Positions 6,387 through 14,913 of a stretch of 19,805 nucleotides of DNA are shown here, piece after piece (the first letter of the stretch is position 1; each line of letters begins with the position of its first letter). Source of the stretch: Candidatus Omnitrophota bacterium (GTDB lineage: Bacteria > Omnitrophota > Gorgyraeia > Duberdicusellales > 4484-171); assembly GCA_016939345.1 (NCBI GenBank), contig JAFGHG010000012.1, positions 1-19,805 of the forward strand. Reading direction: 5' to 3'. Under the pieces are notes generated by a model. The model was not told the origin of the DNA. It ran no database searches and saw only the letters and a program-made list of their open reading frames with translations. The translations under genes were made by a program, and so were the position numbers.

Positions 6387-7085
6387 TTAACCTTTCAATA
6401 AATCGGGTCTCCTTTTTTGAGTTATCTCTATGGATTTTTGTTTGCGCCAATCGGCTATCGCCTTATGATTGCCAGAAACAAGCACCAAAGGCACTTTCAT
6501 GCCCATATACTCGGCTGGCTTTGTATAATGAGGAAAATCCAGCAGAGGTTTCTCAAAACTTTCATTCTTTATTGATTCTTTATCGGATACTACCCCCGGA
6601 ACTAAACGGACTAAAGTATCAACAAACACCATTGTCGGTAATTCTCCCCCGCTTAATACATAGTCTCCTATGGATATCTCTTCGTCGGCAAGATATTTTC
6701 TTACTCTTTCATCCACCCCTTCATAGCGTGGGGCTAAAAGAAGGAGGCGTTCATATTTAAAGTATTTCCTGATATTTTTCTGCTTCAGGATCCGGCCTTT
6801 GGGGCTAAAAAGTATTATCCTGCTCTTATGGCCTGTTTTTTTTCTTGAAAAAATATCCTCTCCTAATATTTTCTCAGCTGCTGTAAACAAGGGCTGCACC
6901 TTGAAAACCATACCCCCGCCGCCGTAAGAAGGAGAATCGACTTTTTTATGCGGATCATCAGAAAATCTGCGTAGATCATGGACCTTTATCTTTACCAATC
7001 CCTTATCTTGAGAGCGCTTTATAATCGACTCTCCAAGCACCGGAGAAAACATTTCGGGAAAAATAGTTACGATATCTATGATCAT
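6387..7085 (-). CDS. trmD: tRNA (guanine-N1-)-methyltransferase
   Basis: Methylates G37 of tRNAs with SAM, which prevents +1 frameshifting. The 232-residue SPOUT protein has the N-terminal IVTIFPEMF, the PYGGG-like SPSYGGGGMV (51-60), and the knot with APRYEGVDERV (118-128) and ISIGDYVLSGGELP (137-150). The conserved Arg in DTLVRLVPGV is Arg160. The C-terminal GNHKAIADWRKQKS and RRPDLL end the family pattern. At the loop position where E. coli-type enzymes have the catalytic Asp (DSF), this protein reads ESF (Glu175). One base separates its ATG from the tgt stop, implying coupled translation. The usual rpsP and rimM neighbours are absent and tgt takes their place. Confidence 0.97.
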   Translation of the reverse strand: MIIDIVTIFPEMFSPVLGESIIKRSQDKGLVKIKVHDLRRFSDDPHKKVDSPSYGGGGMVFKVQPLFTAAEKILGEDIFSRKKTGHKSRIILFSPKGRILKQKNIRKYFKYERLLLLAPRYEGVDERVRKYLADEEISIGDYVLSGGELPTMVFVDTLVRLVPGVVSDKESIKNESFEKPLLDFPHYTKPAEYMGMKVPLVLVSGNHKAIADWRKQKSIEITQKRRPDLLKG

Positions 7086-7086
7086 A

Positions 7087-8214
7087 TCATAACCCGCTTA
7101 CTGCCTTCAATTTATATCTGCTGAAAAAATCATCCTTGAATTCAAGAAATCTATCCTCGCTGATAGCCTTTTTAATATCATCCATAAAGTTCTTATACCA
7201 GAATATATTATGATAGGTCAAAAGTTCCACGCCAAGCATCTCTTTGGCATTGATCAAATGGCGCAAATAGGCCCGGGAATAATCTTTGCAAACATAACAG
7301 GAACAGCGGCTGTCTAACGGGCCTAAATCTTCTATATATGGCGAGTTTCTTATCACAATCTCGCCTTCGCTGGTAAATGCAGTTCCTGTCCTGGCATATC
7401 TAGTAGGAACGACACAATCAAAGAGATCAACCCCAAGGCTCACTGCTGTAAGTATATTCTCAGGCTTTCCATAGCCCATAAAGTAACGAAAACAGTCGTT
7501 TCCCGACTCTTCTTCCAGAAAAGAGAGGACATTATATCGTAAATCCTCTGGTTCGCCAACACTTAAACCGCCGATACAAAGCCCGTCCAGACCTATATCC
7601 AAAATTTCAGCCAGACACTCCTTGCGCAGGTCCAAATATACCGAACCCTGGACTATACCCATAAAAAGCACTCCGTCTCTGTTGCCTGAATCAAAATATT
7701 TTTTGCTTTTTTTAGCCCATTCTATGGTCCTTCTGCATGAACTCTTGGCATCCTCATAAGATACGGGATAGTTAACGCACTCATCCAATGGTACTATTAT
7801 ATCCGGACCTAATTGAAGCTGTATTTCTATAACCTGTTCGGGTGTTAAAAATATGTTCCTGCCGTCAATATGCGATTGAAAATCAACCCCTTGATCGCTA
7901 ACTTTGCGCAGGTGCTGAAGACTGAAGATCTGATACCCCCCGCTGTCGGTTATAATGGTTTTAGGGAAATTCATGAATTTATGAAGCCCCCCGCACTTGC
8001 TGACTACACCTGTCCCCGGTCGCAAAAAAAGGTGATAGGCGTTAGTCAACAAACCGTCAACGCCAATTTCTGAAAGCTGGCGGGAACATATGCCTTTGAC
8101 CGTGCCTTGAGTGGCTACTGGGAAAAAGGTGGGAGTTCTAAACTCAGAGCTGCGGCTTTTGAACAATCCAAGCCTGGCTTTGGTCTTTTTATCTCGCTTT
8201 ATTTCCTTAAACAT
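7087..8214 (-). CDS. tgt: Queuine/preQ1 tRNA-guanine transglycosylase
   Basis: Exchanges G34 for preQ1 in GUN-anticodon tRNAs, the entry step of queuosine formation on tRNA. The 375-residue TIM-barrel length is normal. Active-site residues are visible: Asp90 in TDSGGYQIFSL, Asp144 in LDECVNYP (usually FDECPPYP), the GGLSVGEP loop (215-222) and the nucleophile Asp266 in LFDCVVPTR. The zinc site is Cys304, Cys306, Cys309 and His335, with spacing matching the Zymomonas enzyme. It starts 1 nt after the DUF2905 gene ends and is followed by trmD, so two anticodon-loop modification enzymes (positions 34 and 37) are coupled. No queA or yajC/secD is next to it in this window, although they commonly accompany tgt. 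Confidence 0.98.
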   Translation of the reverse strand: MFKEIKRDKKTKARLGLFKSRSSEFRTPTFFPVATQGTVKGICSRQLSEIGVDGLLTNAYHLFLRPGTGVVSKCGGLHKFMNFPKTIITDSGGYQIFSLQHLRKVSDQGVDFQSHIDGRNIFLTPEQVIEIQLQLGPDIIVPLDECVNYPVSYEDAKSSCRRTIEWAKKSKKYFDSGNRDGVLFMGIVQGSVYLDLRKECLAEILDIGLDGLCIGGLSVGEPEDLRYNVLSFLEEESGNDCFRYFMGYGKPENILTAVSLGVDLFDCVVPTRYARTGTAFTSEGEIVIRNSPYIEDLGPLDSRCSCYVCKDYSRAYLRHLINAKEMLGVELLTYHNIFWYKNFMDDIKKAISEDRFLEFKDDFFSRYKLKAVSGL

Positions 8215-8215
8215 A

Positions 8216-8431
8216 CTAATCTCTAAACAACCGCAATATCAAGGTCAGTACAATACTTATCACTATGCAAGTAGTCAAAGGGAAATAAAAAGTAAAATTC
8301 CCCCGTTTTATAAATATATCTCCGGGCAGGCGAAAAAGAGTAAAAGGTAATTTAAAGCGTGAAACCAAAATAAGTATTAGACCGAAAACAGTGACTATCA
8401 AACCTGTGATAAAAAGCTTTTCTTTAGACAT
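8216..8431 (-). CDS. DUF2905 family small membrane protein
   Basis: A 71-residue protein with two predicted membrane helices, about residues 6-25 and 50-68. They flank the family's hallmark RLPGDIFIKRGNFTFYFPLTTC. The function of this family is unknown. It is widespread in bacteria, and I recall it frequently next to ruvB, tgt or queA, as here. Its stop codon lies one base before the tgt start; 25 nt separate it from ruvB. The ribosome-binding site is weak. Recognition is secure because the core motif is nearly invariant in the family. Confidence 0.93.
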   Translation of the reverse strand: MSKEKLFITGLIVTVFGLILILVSRFKLPFTLFRLPGDIFIKRGNFTFYFPLTTCIVISIVLTLILRLFRD

Positions 8432-8456
8432 AACCCTGCTGATTTATGGATGGCTG

Positions 8457-9485
8457 TTAAAAAAACTTTTCCTGCTTTTCTTCTTTAGGATAAGGAATAT
8501 TTAAATGCTGGTGGGAAATCTCTGTGGCAATTCTTCCCCGGGGACTCCTTATAATAAAACCTTCTTTTAATAAGTAAGGCTCTACCACATCCTCCAGAGT
8601 GCCCTTATCTTCACCTAATGAAGCGGCGATAGCTTCAATCCCAGCTGGCCCGCCGTTGTGGATTTTTATAATAGCAGCAAGATATTTACGGTCCATATCA
8701 TCTAAACCTTTATTATCAACGCCTACGCTGTTTAAAGCGCTGCTGGCCATATCAGGGTTTATCACACCTTCTCCGATTACCTGGGCATAATCTCTCACTC
8801 TTCTCAACAGCCTGTTACATAAACGGGGGCATCCCCGGGCCCGCCTGGCTATCTCAAAGGAACTTTCATCGTCTATTTTTATCTCAAGAAGATGAGCACT
8901 GCGTTTGACTATCTGAGAAAGGTCATCGGCGCTATAAAAGTCAAAATCAAAAAACAGACCGAACCTTCCCCGCAGCGGTGCGCTTAAAAGACCTTTGCGG
9001 GTTGTTGCACCGATAAGGGTGAATGGTTTTAAGTTGAATTTAACGCTTTTTGCATAAGGGCCTTTATCAATAACAAAATCGATTTGAAAGTTTTCCATTG
9101 CCGGATATAAAAACTCTTCTATCGCTCTAGACAGGCGGTGTATTTCATCAATAAAAAGGATATCCCCTTCTTCTAGGTTGGTCAAAATCCCTACCAGGTC
9201 TCCGGCCCTCTCTATTGCCGGTCCGCTTGTAGCTGTCAGCTTGGCATCCATGTGATGAGCTACGCAATGCGCAAGTGAAGTCTTGCCTAATCCGGGGGGC
9301 CCTGACAAAAGAAGGTGTTCCAAAGGTTCAGAGCGTTTTTTTGCCGCTTCGATTGAAATCTCAAGGCTGGATATAACATTCCTTTGGCCTATAAATTCAC
9401 CCAGATGCTGAGGCCGTAAAGACAGGTTTATTATCTGTTCTTCTTCGTTTTCCTGCCAGCTGTCTAAAAATCTTTCGTCTTTCAT
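8457..9485 (-). CDS. ruvB: Holliday junction branch migration ATPase RuvB
   Basis: The AAA+ motor that, with RuvA, drives branch migration at Holliday junctions. The 342-residue length is typical. Motifs in order: LRPQHLGEFIGQ (23-34), Walker A GPPGLGKT (62-69), Walker B ILFIDEIHR (109-117), sensor I GATTR (159-163), and the LRGRFG segment with the arginine finger (171-176). A winged-helix C-terminus closes with EPYLLKEGFIIRSPRGR. ruvA and ruvC are not adjacent; scpA lies upstream and DUF2905 downstream. No good Shine-Dalgarno is seen; it starts 11 nt after the scpA stop, so translation is probably coupled. Confidence 0.98.
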   Translation of the reverse strand: MKDERFLDSWQENEEEQIINLSLRPQHLGEFIGQRNVISSLEISIEAAKKRSEPLEHLLLSGPPGLGKTSLAHCVAHHMDAKLTATSGPAIERAGDLVGILTNLEEGDILFIDEIHRLSRAIEEFLYPAMENFQIDFVIDKGPYAKSVKFNLKPFTLIGATTRKGLLSAPLRGRFGLFFDFDFYSADDLSQIVKRSAHLLEIKIDDESSFEIARRARGCPRLCNRLLRRVRDYAQVIGEGVINPDMASSALNSVGVDNKGLDDMDRKYLAAIIKIHNGGPAGIEAIAASLGEDKGTLEDVVEPYLLKEGFIIRSPRGRIATEISHQHLNIPYPKEEKQEKFF

Positions 9486-9496
9486 CTTATCAGATC

Positions 9497-10207
9497 TTAT
9501 TTTAAGGAAGAATAGATGTTCTCTCTCCTGGTTATTGATATGGGCCCGAACAGTTCCTCCTGCACAGCAGCTAGTTCTCTCAACTTTATAAGTTCCAGTA
9601 TAGCCAAAAAGGTGACTACGATCTCAAGCTTGTTTTTTGCTGAAGAAAAAAGCTCATCAAGAGAAATCTTATCCCTGACCAAAAGCAGATGCAGCAAATC
9701 ATGTATCTTCTGCTCGACGGTAAACTCATCTTTTACAACTTCAAAAAATATATCCTTGGGAACTTCCCGCAAGGCTGACTTGAAAGCGCTGATCAAATCA
9801 AATATTGAGGCTTCGATATAGGTCTCGCCACCCTGGGGTTCAGCGGCCGGGCGCATAAAATATTTGTTTCTTTCTACCTCCTTCTGGCGGAGAAAATCTG
9901 CGGCTTCTTTGAATTTTTCATACTCAAGAAGCCTGCGGACAAGTTCTTCACGGGGATCTTCTTCGGGCTCTTGTGGCTCTTCTTCTTTAGGAAGTAGCAT
10001 CTTTGATTTAATACTTATCAAGTGGGCGGCAATAACCAGATACTCAGAGGCTATATTGATATCAAGTAGTTTCATCAACTCCAGAAACTGAAGGTACTGG
10101 TCGACCACCTGGGTTATTGATATATCTGATATGTTTAAGTGGTCCTTTTTTATCAGGTATAACAATAAATCCAAGGGGCCTTCAAAAATATCAAGTCTTA
10201 TCTTCAT
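9497..10207 (-). CDS. scpA: Segregation and condensation protein A
   Basis: The kleisin subunit of the bacterial SMC-ScpAB condensin, bridging the SMC heads on the chromosome. The 236-residue protein has the N-terminal signature FEGPLDLLLYLIKKDHLNI (8-26), which contacts the SMC neck. A central acidic, proline-rich stretch (LPKEEEPQEPEEDPREE) follows, then a C-terminal winged-helix region about 160-236. The partner scpB, which normally follows scpA, is not in this window; ruvB is there instead. Spacing is 19 nt from trpS and 11 nt to ruvB. Confidence 0.96.
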   Translation of the reverse strand: MKIRLDIFEGPLDLLLYLIKKDHLNISDISITQVVDQYLQFLELMKLLDINIASEYLVIAAHLISIKSKMLLPKEEEPQEPEEDPREELVRRLLEYEKFKEAADFLRQKEVERNKYFMRPAAEPQGGETYIEASIFDLISAFKSALREVPKDIFFEVVKDEFTVEQKIHDLLHLLLVRDKISLDELFSSAKNKLEIVVTFLAILELIKLRELAAVQEELFGPISITRRENIYSSLK

Positions 10208-10226
10208 CTTTTTATAAACCTGCTGT

Positions 10227-11210
10227 TTAGAATTTCATTACAGCTCTTACTTCCTTCATTGTCTTTGCTGCAAAGGCCTGAGCTTTTTTTCTGCCTTGAT
10301 CTAAAATATCATAGACATAATCTTTTCTTGCGGTAATCTCCATTTTCTTTTCTCTTTTTGGAGCTATGAACTCCTTTATTGCCCCGCTTAATATCTTCTT
10401 GCATTCAACGCAGCCCTTTTCTGCCTTCGTGCACCATTTATAGACATCTTGTTTCATCTCAGGAGAAAAAAACGAATAATAACTGTAGACATTACAGATC
10501 TCGGGATGTCCGGGGTCTTTTTTGGTCTTACGGGCCGGATCAGTTATCATCGAAGATACTTTCTTGTCTATCTCTTCATCATCCTCGTCCAGGGAAATAT
10601 AATTATTATAACTTTTGCTCATCTTCCTTAGGTCTAGTCCAAGAAAACGCGGCGCCTTTGTTAAAAGCGGCTGGGGTTCTTTTAGTACCTCATTCGCATA
10701 AATAAAATTAAACCTTCGCACTATTTCACGGGTAAGCTCAAGGTGAGGAAGCTGGTCCTCTCCTACTGGCACGCAATCAGCCATGTACAAAGCTATATCT
10801 GCAGCCTGAAGAGCCGGATAACCCAGGAAACCATAGGTATTTATCTCCTTATCCTTGAGCTGCTGGACCTGCTCTTTAAAGGTAGGACAACGGGAAAGCC
10901 AGCCTAAAGGCACAAGAGCCGAAAAAATCATCAAAAGCTCAAGATGTTCTTTGACCTGAGACTGAACAAAGATAACGCTTCTTTCAGGGTCTATTCCGCA
11001 AGTAAGCCAATCACAGACATTGTCAAAAGTGCTTTCATTTATAGTTGAGGGGTCTTTATATTCGCTCATAAGCGCATGCCAGTCGGCGACCATAAAAAAA
11101 CAGTCATAGCTATCCTGAAGGCTGACCCAATTAGACAATGCTCCGACCCAATGCCCTAAGTGAAGTTTACCGGTGGGCCGCATTCCGCTTAAAATGATCT
11201 TTTTGCTCAT
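10227..11210 (-). CDS. trpS: Tryptophanyl-tRNA synthetase with [4Fe-4S]-type Cys motif
   Basis: A class I synthetase charging tRNA-Trp. The 327-residue protein has SGMRPTGKLHLGHWVGAL with the HIGH-type HLGH (17-20) and the KMSKS motif at 196-200. Downstream four cysteines lie at 239, 260, 267 and 270, spaced C-x20-C-x6-C-x2-C. That nearly matches the C-x22-C-x6-C-x2-C that binds a [4Fe-4S] cluster near the anticodon site in Thermotoga TrpRS. This supports an oxygen-sensitive, anaerobe-type enzyme. No Shine-Dalgarno is recognisable before the ATG, and no in-frame upstream start is evident. It lies 48 nt after infB, where rbfA or truB is more usual. Confidence 0.97.
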   Translation of the reverse strand: MSKKIILSGMRPTGKLHLGHWVGALSNWVSLQDSYDCFFMVADWHALMSEYKDPSTINESTFDNVCDWLTCGIDPERSVIFVQSQVKEHLELLMIFSALVPLGWLSRCPTFKEQVQQLKDKEINTYGFLGYPALQAADIALYMADCVPVGEDQLPHLELTREIVRRFNFIYANEVLKEPQPLLTKAPRFLGLDLRKMSKSYNNYISLDEDDEEIDKKVSSMITDPARKTKKDPGHPEICNVYSYYSFFSPEMKQDVYKWCTKAEKGCVECKKILSGAIKEFIAPKREKKMEITARKDYVYDILDQGRKKAQAFAAKTMKEVRAVMKF

Positions 11211-11258
11211 AATTGTATTTTATTAGAAACCCGGACCCTACATAGTTGTTAACTGGTT

Positions 11259-13166
11259 TTATTTCAGGCGGCGGGTTATGACTTCTTCGCTGAAAGCATC
11301 GATTACATCGCCTTCTTGTATTTTATCATAACCTATGCCTATACCGCACTCAAATCCTTCCAAAACTTCCTTTACTTCCTCTTTGAATCTTTTCAGGGTA
11401 TTAATCTTGCCTTTATGTATAACCTCGGTGCCTCTAAAAAGCTGACAAGGTATATTTCTGATTATCTTTCCTTTATCTACAAGGCAGCCGGCTATTATAC
11501 CTGATTTGGAAAGTTTAAAGACTGTCTTAATGGTTGCCCGGCCTACAAAAGTCCTTTTTATCTGAGGGGCCAAAAGCCCTTCAAAAGCAGCTGTTACATC
11601 ATCGATTAATTCATAAACGATCTGATAAGATCTCATTTCTATGCCTTTGGTGCGGGCCAGCTCTCTGACCTGGGCATCAATAGCTACTTTAAAGCCTACT
11701 ATCAAGGAATCAGTAACCTCGGCTAAAAGCACGTCTGAAGAATTAATAGCTCCTACGCCTTTATGAGTAATGACAAGCTCAACCTCCTTAGAAGATATTT
11801 TCTTCAAGGATTCTTCTACTGCTTCCAGTGTTCCGCCTACGTCAGCCTTTAAGATTATTTTCAATTGCTTTATCTGGCCTTCTTTAGCCTTACTGAAAAG
11901 ATCTTCCAATTTAAAATGAGCTGTTGGCATTATTTTTCTTTTTTCTTCTTCGTATTTCCTCTTAGCAACTATATCTTTGGCGCTTTTTTCGTTGGGAGCG
12001 ACTAAAAGCTGTTCGCCGGGATTGGGCACGCCGTTTAAACCTAATATCTCCACAGGAAAAGCCGGCACAGCCTGCTGGCATCTTGCCCCGCTGTCATCAT
12101 GCATTGCTTTTATTTTGCCTGAAAAAGTGCCGCAGATACACCAGTCGCCGATCTTCAATATGCCCTCTTTGACCAGGACCGATGCCATAGCTCCTTTACC
12201 CTTGGATAATTTTGCCTCTATGACTACCCCGATTGCAGGCCGTTCATAGTCGGCTTTTAATTCCAAAACATCAGCATGAAGGATTATCAAATCTAAAAGC
12301 TCATCTATGCCCTGACCGGTCTGGGCTGAAACATTAACGGTCGAAGTCTTTCCTCCCCAGTCTTCAGGAACAAGTTCAAACTTAGAAAGCTGCTGCTTAA
12401 CCATATCAATATTGGCATTGGCTTTATCGATCTTGTTTATGGCCACAATTATTTCAGCTCCCGAGGCACGGGCATGGTCTATTGCTTCAACAGTCTGAGG
12501 CTTAACGCCTTCATCGGCAGCGACAACTATGACAACTATATCTGTGACATCAGCGCCTCTTGACCTCATGGCAGTAAAAGTCTCATGGCCCGGAGTATCG
12601 AGAAAAGTTATTGAGCCTTTTTTTAACTGGACTTGATAAGCACCGATATGCTGGGTGATTCCTCCAGTCTCTTTTTCGGCAATACGGCTTTTTCTAATGT
12701 AATCAAGTATGCTTGTCTTGCCGTGATCGATATGACCCATAAGAGTAACTATCGGTGCTCTTTTCTTGGTATTCTTGGATTCCTGAGTGAGTATCTTCTC
12801 CTCCTGGGTGGGTTTTTTTCTCAAATTTACTTTATATTTATAAGCGATGACCTTAGCAGTTTCTTCGTCTATACGCTGATTAATGGTAAAAAACTTTCCT
12901 TCTTTAAGCAAAGCTGCAAGCAATTCAGAAGGCTTAAGATTCAATTTTACAGACAGATCTTTTATGGTTATGGGAAAATCAACCAAAAGCACATTTTCCT
13001 CTATCTGTTTTTTATTTAAATCCTCTATCTCATGCTTTATGATTTCAGCTGTCTCTTCATCAACGCTGGACATATGGTTCTTGACCGGGAAATTAAGGTC
13101 TTTGAGCTTTTCCACCAGATCCTTACTGTCCATTCCTAAATCTTTAGCCAGCTTATGGATTCTCAT
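11259..13166 (-). CDS. infB: Translation initiation factor IF-2 (short N-terminus)
   Basis: The GTPase that recruits fMet-tRNA to the 30S subunit and promotes subunit joining. At 635 residues it is shorter than many bacterial IF-2s because the long charged linker is nearly absent. An N-terminal IF2N helical domain (MRIHKLAKDLGMDSKDLVEKL) and a second IF2N-like domain (about 66-115) lead into the G domain. G1 is GHIDHGKT (144-151), G2 GGITQHIGAY (168-177), G3 DTPGH (190-194), G4 NKID (244-247) and G5 SAQTG (about 280). Domains II-IV follow, ending with the tRNA-binding region GFECGIGIGYDKIQEGDVIDAF. Start: ATG with AAGGAG about 11 nt upstream. It follows nusA by 43 nt in the standard rimP-nusA-infB order. 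Confidence 0.98.
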   Translation of the reverse strand: MRIHKLAKDLGMDSKDLVEKLKDLNFPVKNHMSSVDEETAEIIKHEIEDLNKKQIEENVLLVDFPITIKDLSVKLNLKPSELLAALLKEGKFFTINQRIDEETAKVIAYKYKVNLRKKPTQEEKILTQESKNTKKRAPIVTLMGHIDHGKTSILDYIRKSRIAEKETGGITQHIGAYQVQLKKGSITFLDTPGHETFTAMRSRGADVTDIVVIVVAADEGVKPQTVEAIDHARASGAEIIVAINKIDKANANIDMVKQQLSKFELVPEDWGGKTSTVNVSAQTGQGIDELLDLIILHADVLELKADYERPAIGVVIEAKLSKGKGAMASVLVKEGILKIGDWCICGTFSGKIKAMHDDSGARCQQAVPAFPVEILGLNGVPNPGEQLLVAPNEKSAKDIVAKRKYEEEKRKIMPTAHFKLEDLFSKAKEGQIKQLKIILKADVGGTLEAVEESLKKISSKEVELVITHKGVGAINSSDVLLAEVTDSLIVGFKVAIDAQVRELARTKGIEMRSYQIVYELIDDVTAAFEGLLAPQIKRTFVGRATIKTVFKLSKSGIIAGCLVDKGKIIRNIPCQLFRGTEVIHKGKINTLKRFKEEVKEVLEGFECGIGIGYDKIQEGDVIDAFSEEVITRRLK

Positions 13167-13209
13167 ATGGGCAATACTCCTTTTTGAATTAGAGACAAGT
13201 TTTTAAAAA

Positions 13210-14400
13210 TCATTCTTTGGATGGCTTTTCTATTTTTTCAGATTTTGCTTCTCCTTGAGTTTTTTTATTTACAAGAGCTTTTTTGGCTTCTTCTATTATA
13301 TTCTCGGCTTTCTTTTTCCCTATGCCTTTTAATTTAGCTAGTTCTGCCGGATCGATTTTAGCAAGGGTATTTATATCTCCGTGGCCTGCCTCTACCAGAA
13401 CCTCAGCTGCCTTCTTTCCTATGGCCTTAAGCTCCAACAGCCTCTTCATGTCTTCCTGCATGCTTTCGCGCGAACGGACATCTATTTCCCAATCAACAAG
13501 CTTAGAAGCCAACCGCACATTCTGGCCTTTCTTGCCTATGGCCAAAGATAATTGGTCTGATGCAACTAAAACCCTTGCCCGCTTATTTTCTCTATCAAGG
13601 TCAATCATTGATATTACTGCCGGCTGCAAAGCTGCTTTGATAAACTCCTTGATATCATCGCTCCAGCGGACAATGTCTATTTTTTCTCCCCTTAGTTCTT
13701 CTATGACATTTTTTACCCTGGAGCCCCTTATGCCCACACAGGCCCCTACGCAATCCACCTTATCGTCTTTAGAATAAACTGCTATTTTTGTCCTTTCGCC
13801 AGCATCCCTGGCTATGGCTTTTATCTCAACAATGCCCTCGCTTATTTCGGGCACCTCAAGATCAAATAGCTTTCTGACCAGGCCTTCATGCCTGCGGGAA
13901 AGTATTATCTGCACGCCTTTGTCCTGTTTTACTTCATAAACAAAGGCTTTTATCCTTTCTCCTAAGCGAAATCTGTCAAGAGGCGATAGAAATGAATGGG
14001 GGATGATCCCTTCGGCTTTTCCCATAAGGTCAAGCACCACAGCCTTTTTCTCCATGCGGTAAACAGTCCCTGCCACCAGACTGTTTTCTTTAGCTTTATA
14101 TTCTGAAAAAATATTATCTTTTTCAGCTTCGCGTATTTTTTGAATAATAACCTGCCTGGCTGTTTGAGCGGCTATCCTTCCAAACTCATTGGATACTATT
14201 TCTTTCTCGCCGACAAAAACCCTGATGTCACCTTTGTTTTCGTCGATTTCCACCCTGACCTCAGCATCAGGAGATGTAATCTTTGCAACTTTTTTTGCTG
14301 CTATGGTCAAAGCATATTTTACTGCTTCCAGCAGGACATCCCTATCAAGACCTTTTTCCCTTTCAAGCTGGGCAAGCACGCTTAAAAACTCTTTTTTCAC
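13210..14400 (-). CDS. nusA: Transcription termination/antitermination factor NusA, GTG start
   Basis: Binds RNA polymerase and modulates pausing, termination and antitermination. The 396-residue protein has the N-terminal RNAP-binding domain (1-100) and an S1 domain (about 107-170) with VYRMEKKAVVLDLMGKAEGIIP. KH1 (about 222-250) contains VGIRGSRVKNVIEELRGEKIDIV and KH2 (about 280-310) contains LAIGKKGQNVRLASKL. Two helix-hairpin-helix-like stretches (about 318-375) follow, then a short lysine/glutamate tail. The acidic repeats of E. coli NusA are missing. Start is GTG with AGGAGG eight bases upstream, giving the usual family N-terminus. It lies 48 nt after rimP. Confidence 0.98.
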   Translation of the reverse strand: MKKEFLSVLAQLEREKGLDRDVLLEAVKYALTIAAKKVAKITSPDAEVRVEIDENKGDIRVFVGEKEIVSNEFGRIAAQTARQVIIQKIREAEKDNIFSEYKAKENSLVAGTVYRMEKKAVVLDLMGKAEGIIPHSFLSPLDRFRLGERIKAFVYEVKQDKGVQIILSRRHEGLVRKLFDLEVPEISEGIVEIKAIARDAGERTKIAVYSKDDKVDCVGACVGIRGSRVKNVIEELRGEKIDIVRWSDDIKEFIKAALQPAVISMIDLDRENKRARVLVASDQLSLAIGKKGQNVRLASKLVDWEIDVRSRESMQEDMKRLLELKAIGKKAAEVLVEAGHGDINTLAKIDPAELAKLKGIGKKKAENIIEEAKKALVNKKTQGEAKSEKIEKPSKE

Positions 14401-14408
14401 GATTTTTT

Positions 14409-14414
14409 CCTCCT
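14409..14414 (-). promoter_or_regulatory. Shine-Dalgarno of nusA fixing a GTG start
   Basis: AGGAGG on the minus strand, eight bases before the GTG at 14400-14398. The protein beginning there has the canonical NusA N-terminus. Confidence 0.85.
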
Positions 14415-14448
14415 CTGACTATCACATTTATATTTTTTATTTTTAAAA

Positions 14449-14913
14449 CTAAATAGATATTCGTTCTTTTCCTGTCTTTATACTGCAAAATTTTATCTTA
14501 AGCGGTGAACCTTTATGAATTATTGTCAGGTCGTCATCGCTGACCTCGGTCAACTCTCCTTCAAGGTAGCCGCTTTTCTCGACCTGTTCGTTAAGCCATA
14601 GACATACAGTCTTTCCTTTGACCCTTAAAAAATCCCTGGGGCTATTTAGCGGCCGGTCAAGCCCTGGAGAATTTATCTCAACCGAAAAATCGCCTCCAAG
14701 GAGCCTGCTTTCATTAAGAAAACTGACTACCTTTTTATTAATCCTGGCGCAAGCATCTATGGTTATTCCTCCCTGACGGTAATCGACTACACAACGCACT
14801 ACCTTTATGCCGTTTGATAAAAATAATCTGTATTCTACAATATCAATGCCCTCAGCAGCGGTTATCTCTGCTATTTTATCTCGCAGTATATTGTCTTTAT
14901 CCAGCGTATTCAT
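14449..14913 (-). CDS. rimP: Ribosome maturation factor RimP
   Basis: Assists late maturation of the 30S subunit. The 154-residue protein has the N-terminal alpha-beta domain (EGIDIVEYRLFLSNGIKVVRCVVD) with the family's GGITIDAC-type segment (48-55). The signature SPGLDRPL lies at 82-89, followed by a small C-terminal barrel with GYLEGELTEV. It overlaps the end of proS by 17 nt and stands 48 nt before nusA, the near-universal rimP-nusA pairing. The overlap implies coupled translation from proS. Confidence 0.95.
   Translation of the reverse strand: MNTLDKDNILRDKIAEITAAEGIDIVEYRLFLSNGIKVVRCVVDYRQGGITIDACARINKKVVSFLNESRLLGGDFSVEINSPGLDRPLNSPRDFLRVKGKTVCLWLNEQVEKSGYLEGELTEVSDDDLTIIHKGSPLKIKFCSIKTGKERISI

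Noticed and set aside
11211..11258. Search for a regulatory element in the infB-trpS gap because trpS lacks a Shine-Dalgarno.
   Set aside because: Only 48 nt, with no T-box, hairpin or promoter-like sequence that I could defend.
12633..13206. Plus-strand open frames of 107-128 residues opposite infB.
   Set aside because: Shadows of the conserved IF-2 reading frame; no plausible start context or recognisable domain.
13283..13777. Plus-strand 164-residue frame opposite nusA.
   Set aside because: It is the longest antisense frame, but it mirrors NusA codons (Ser/Leu-rich) and has no family signature.
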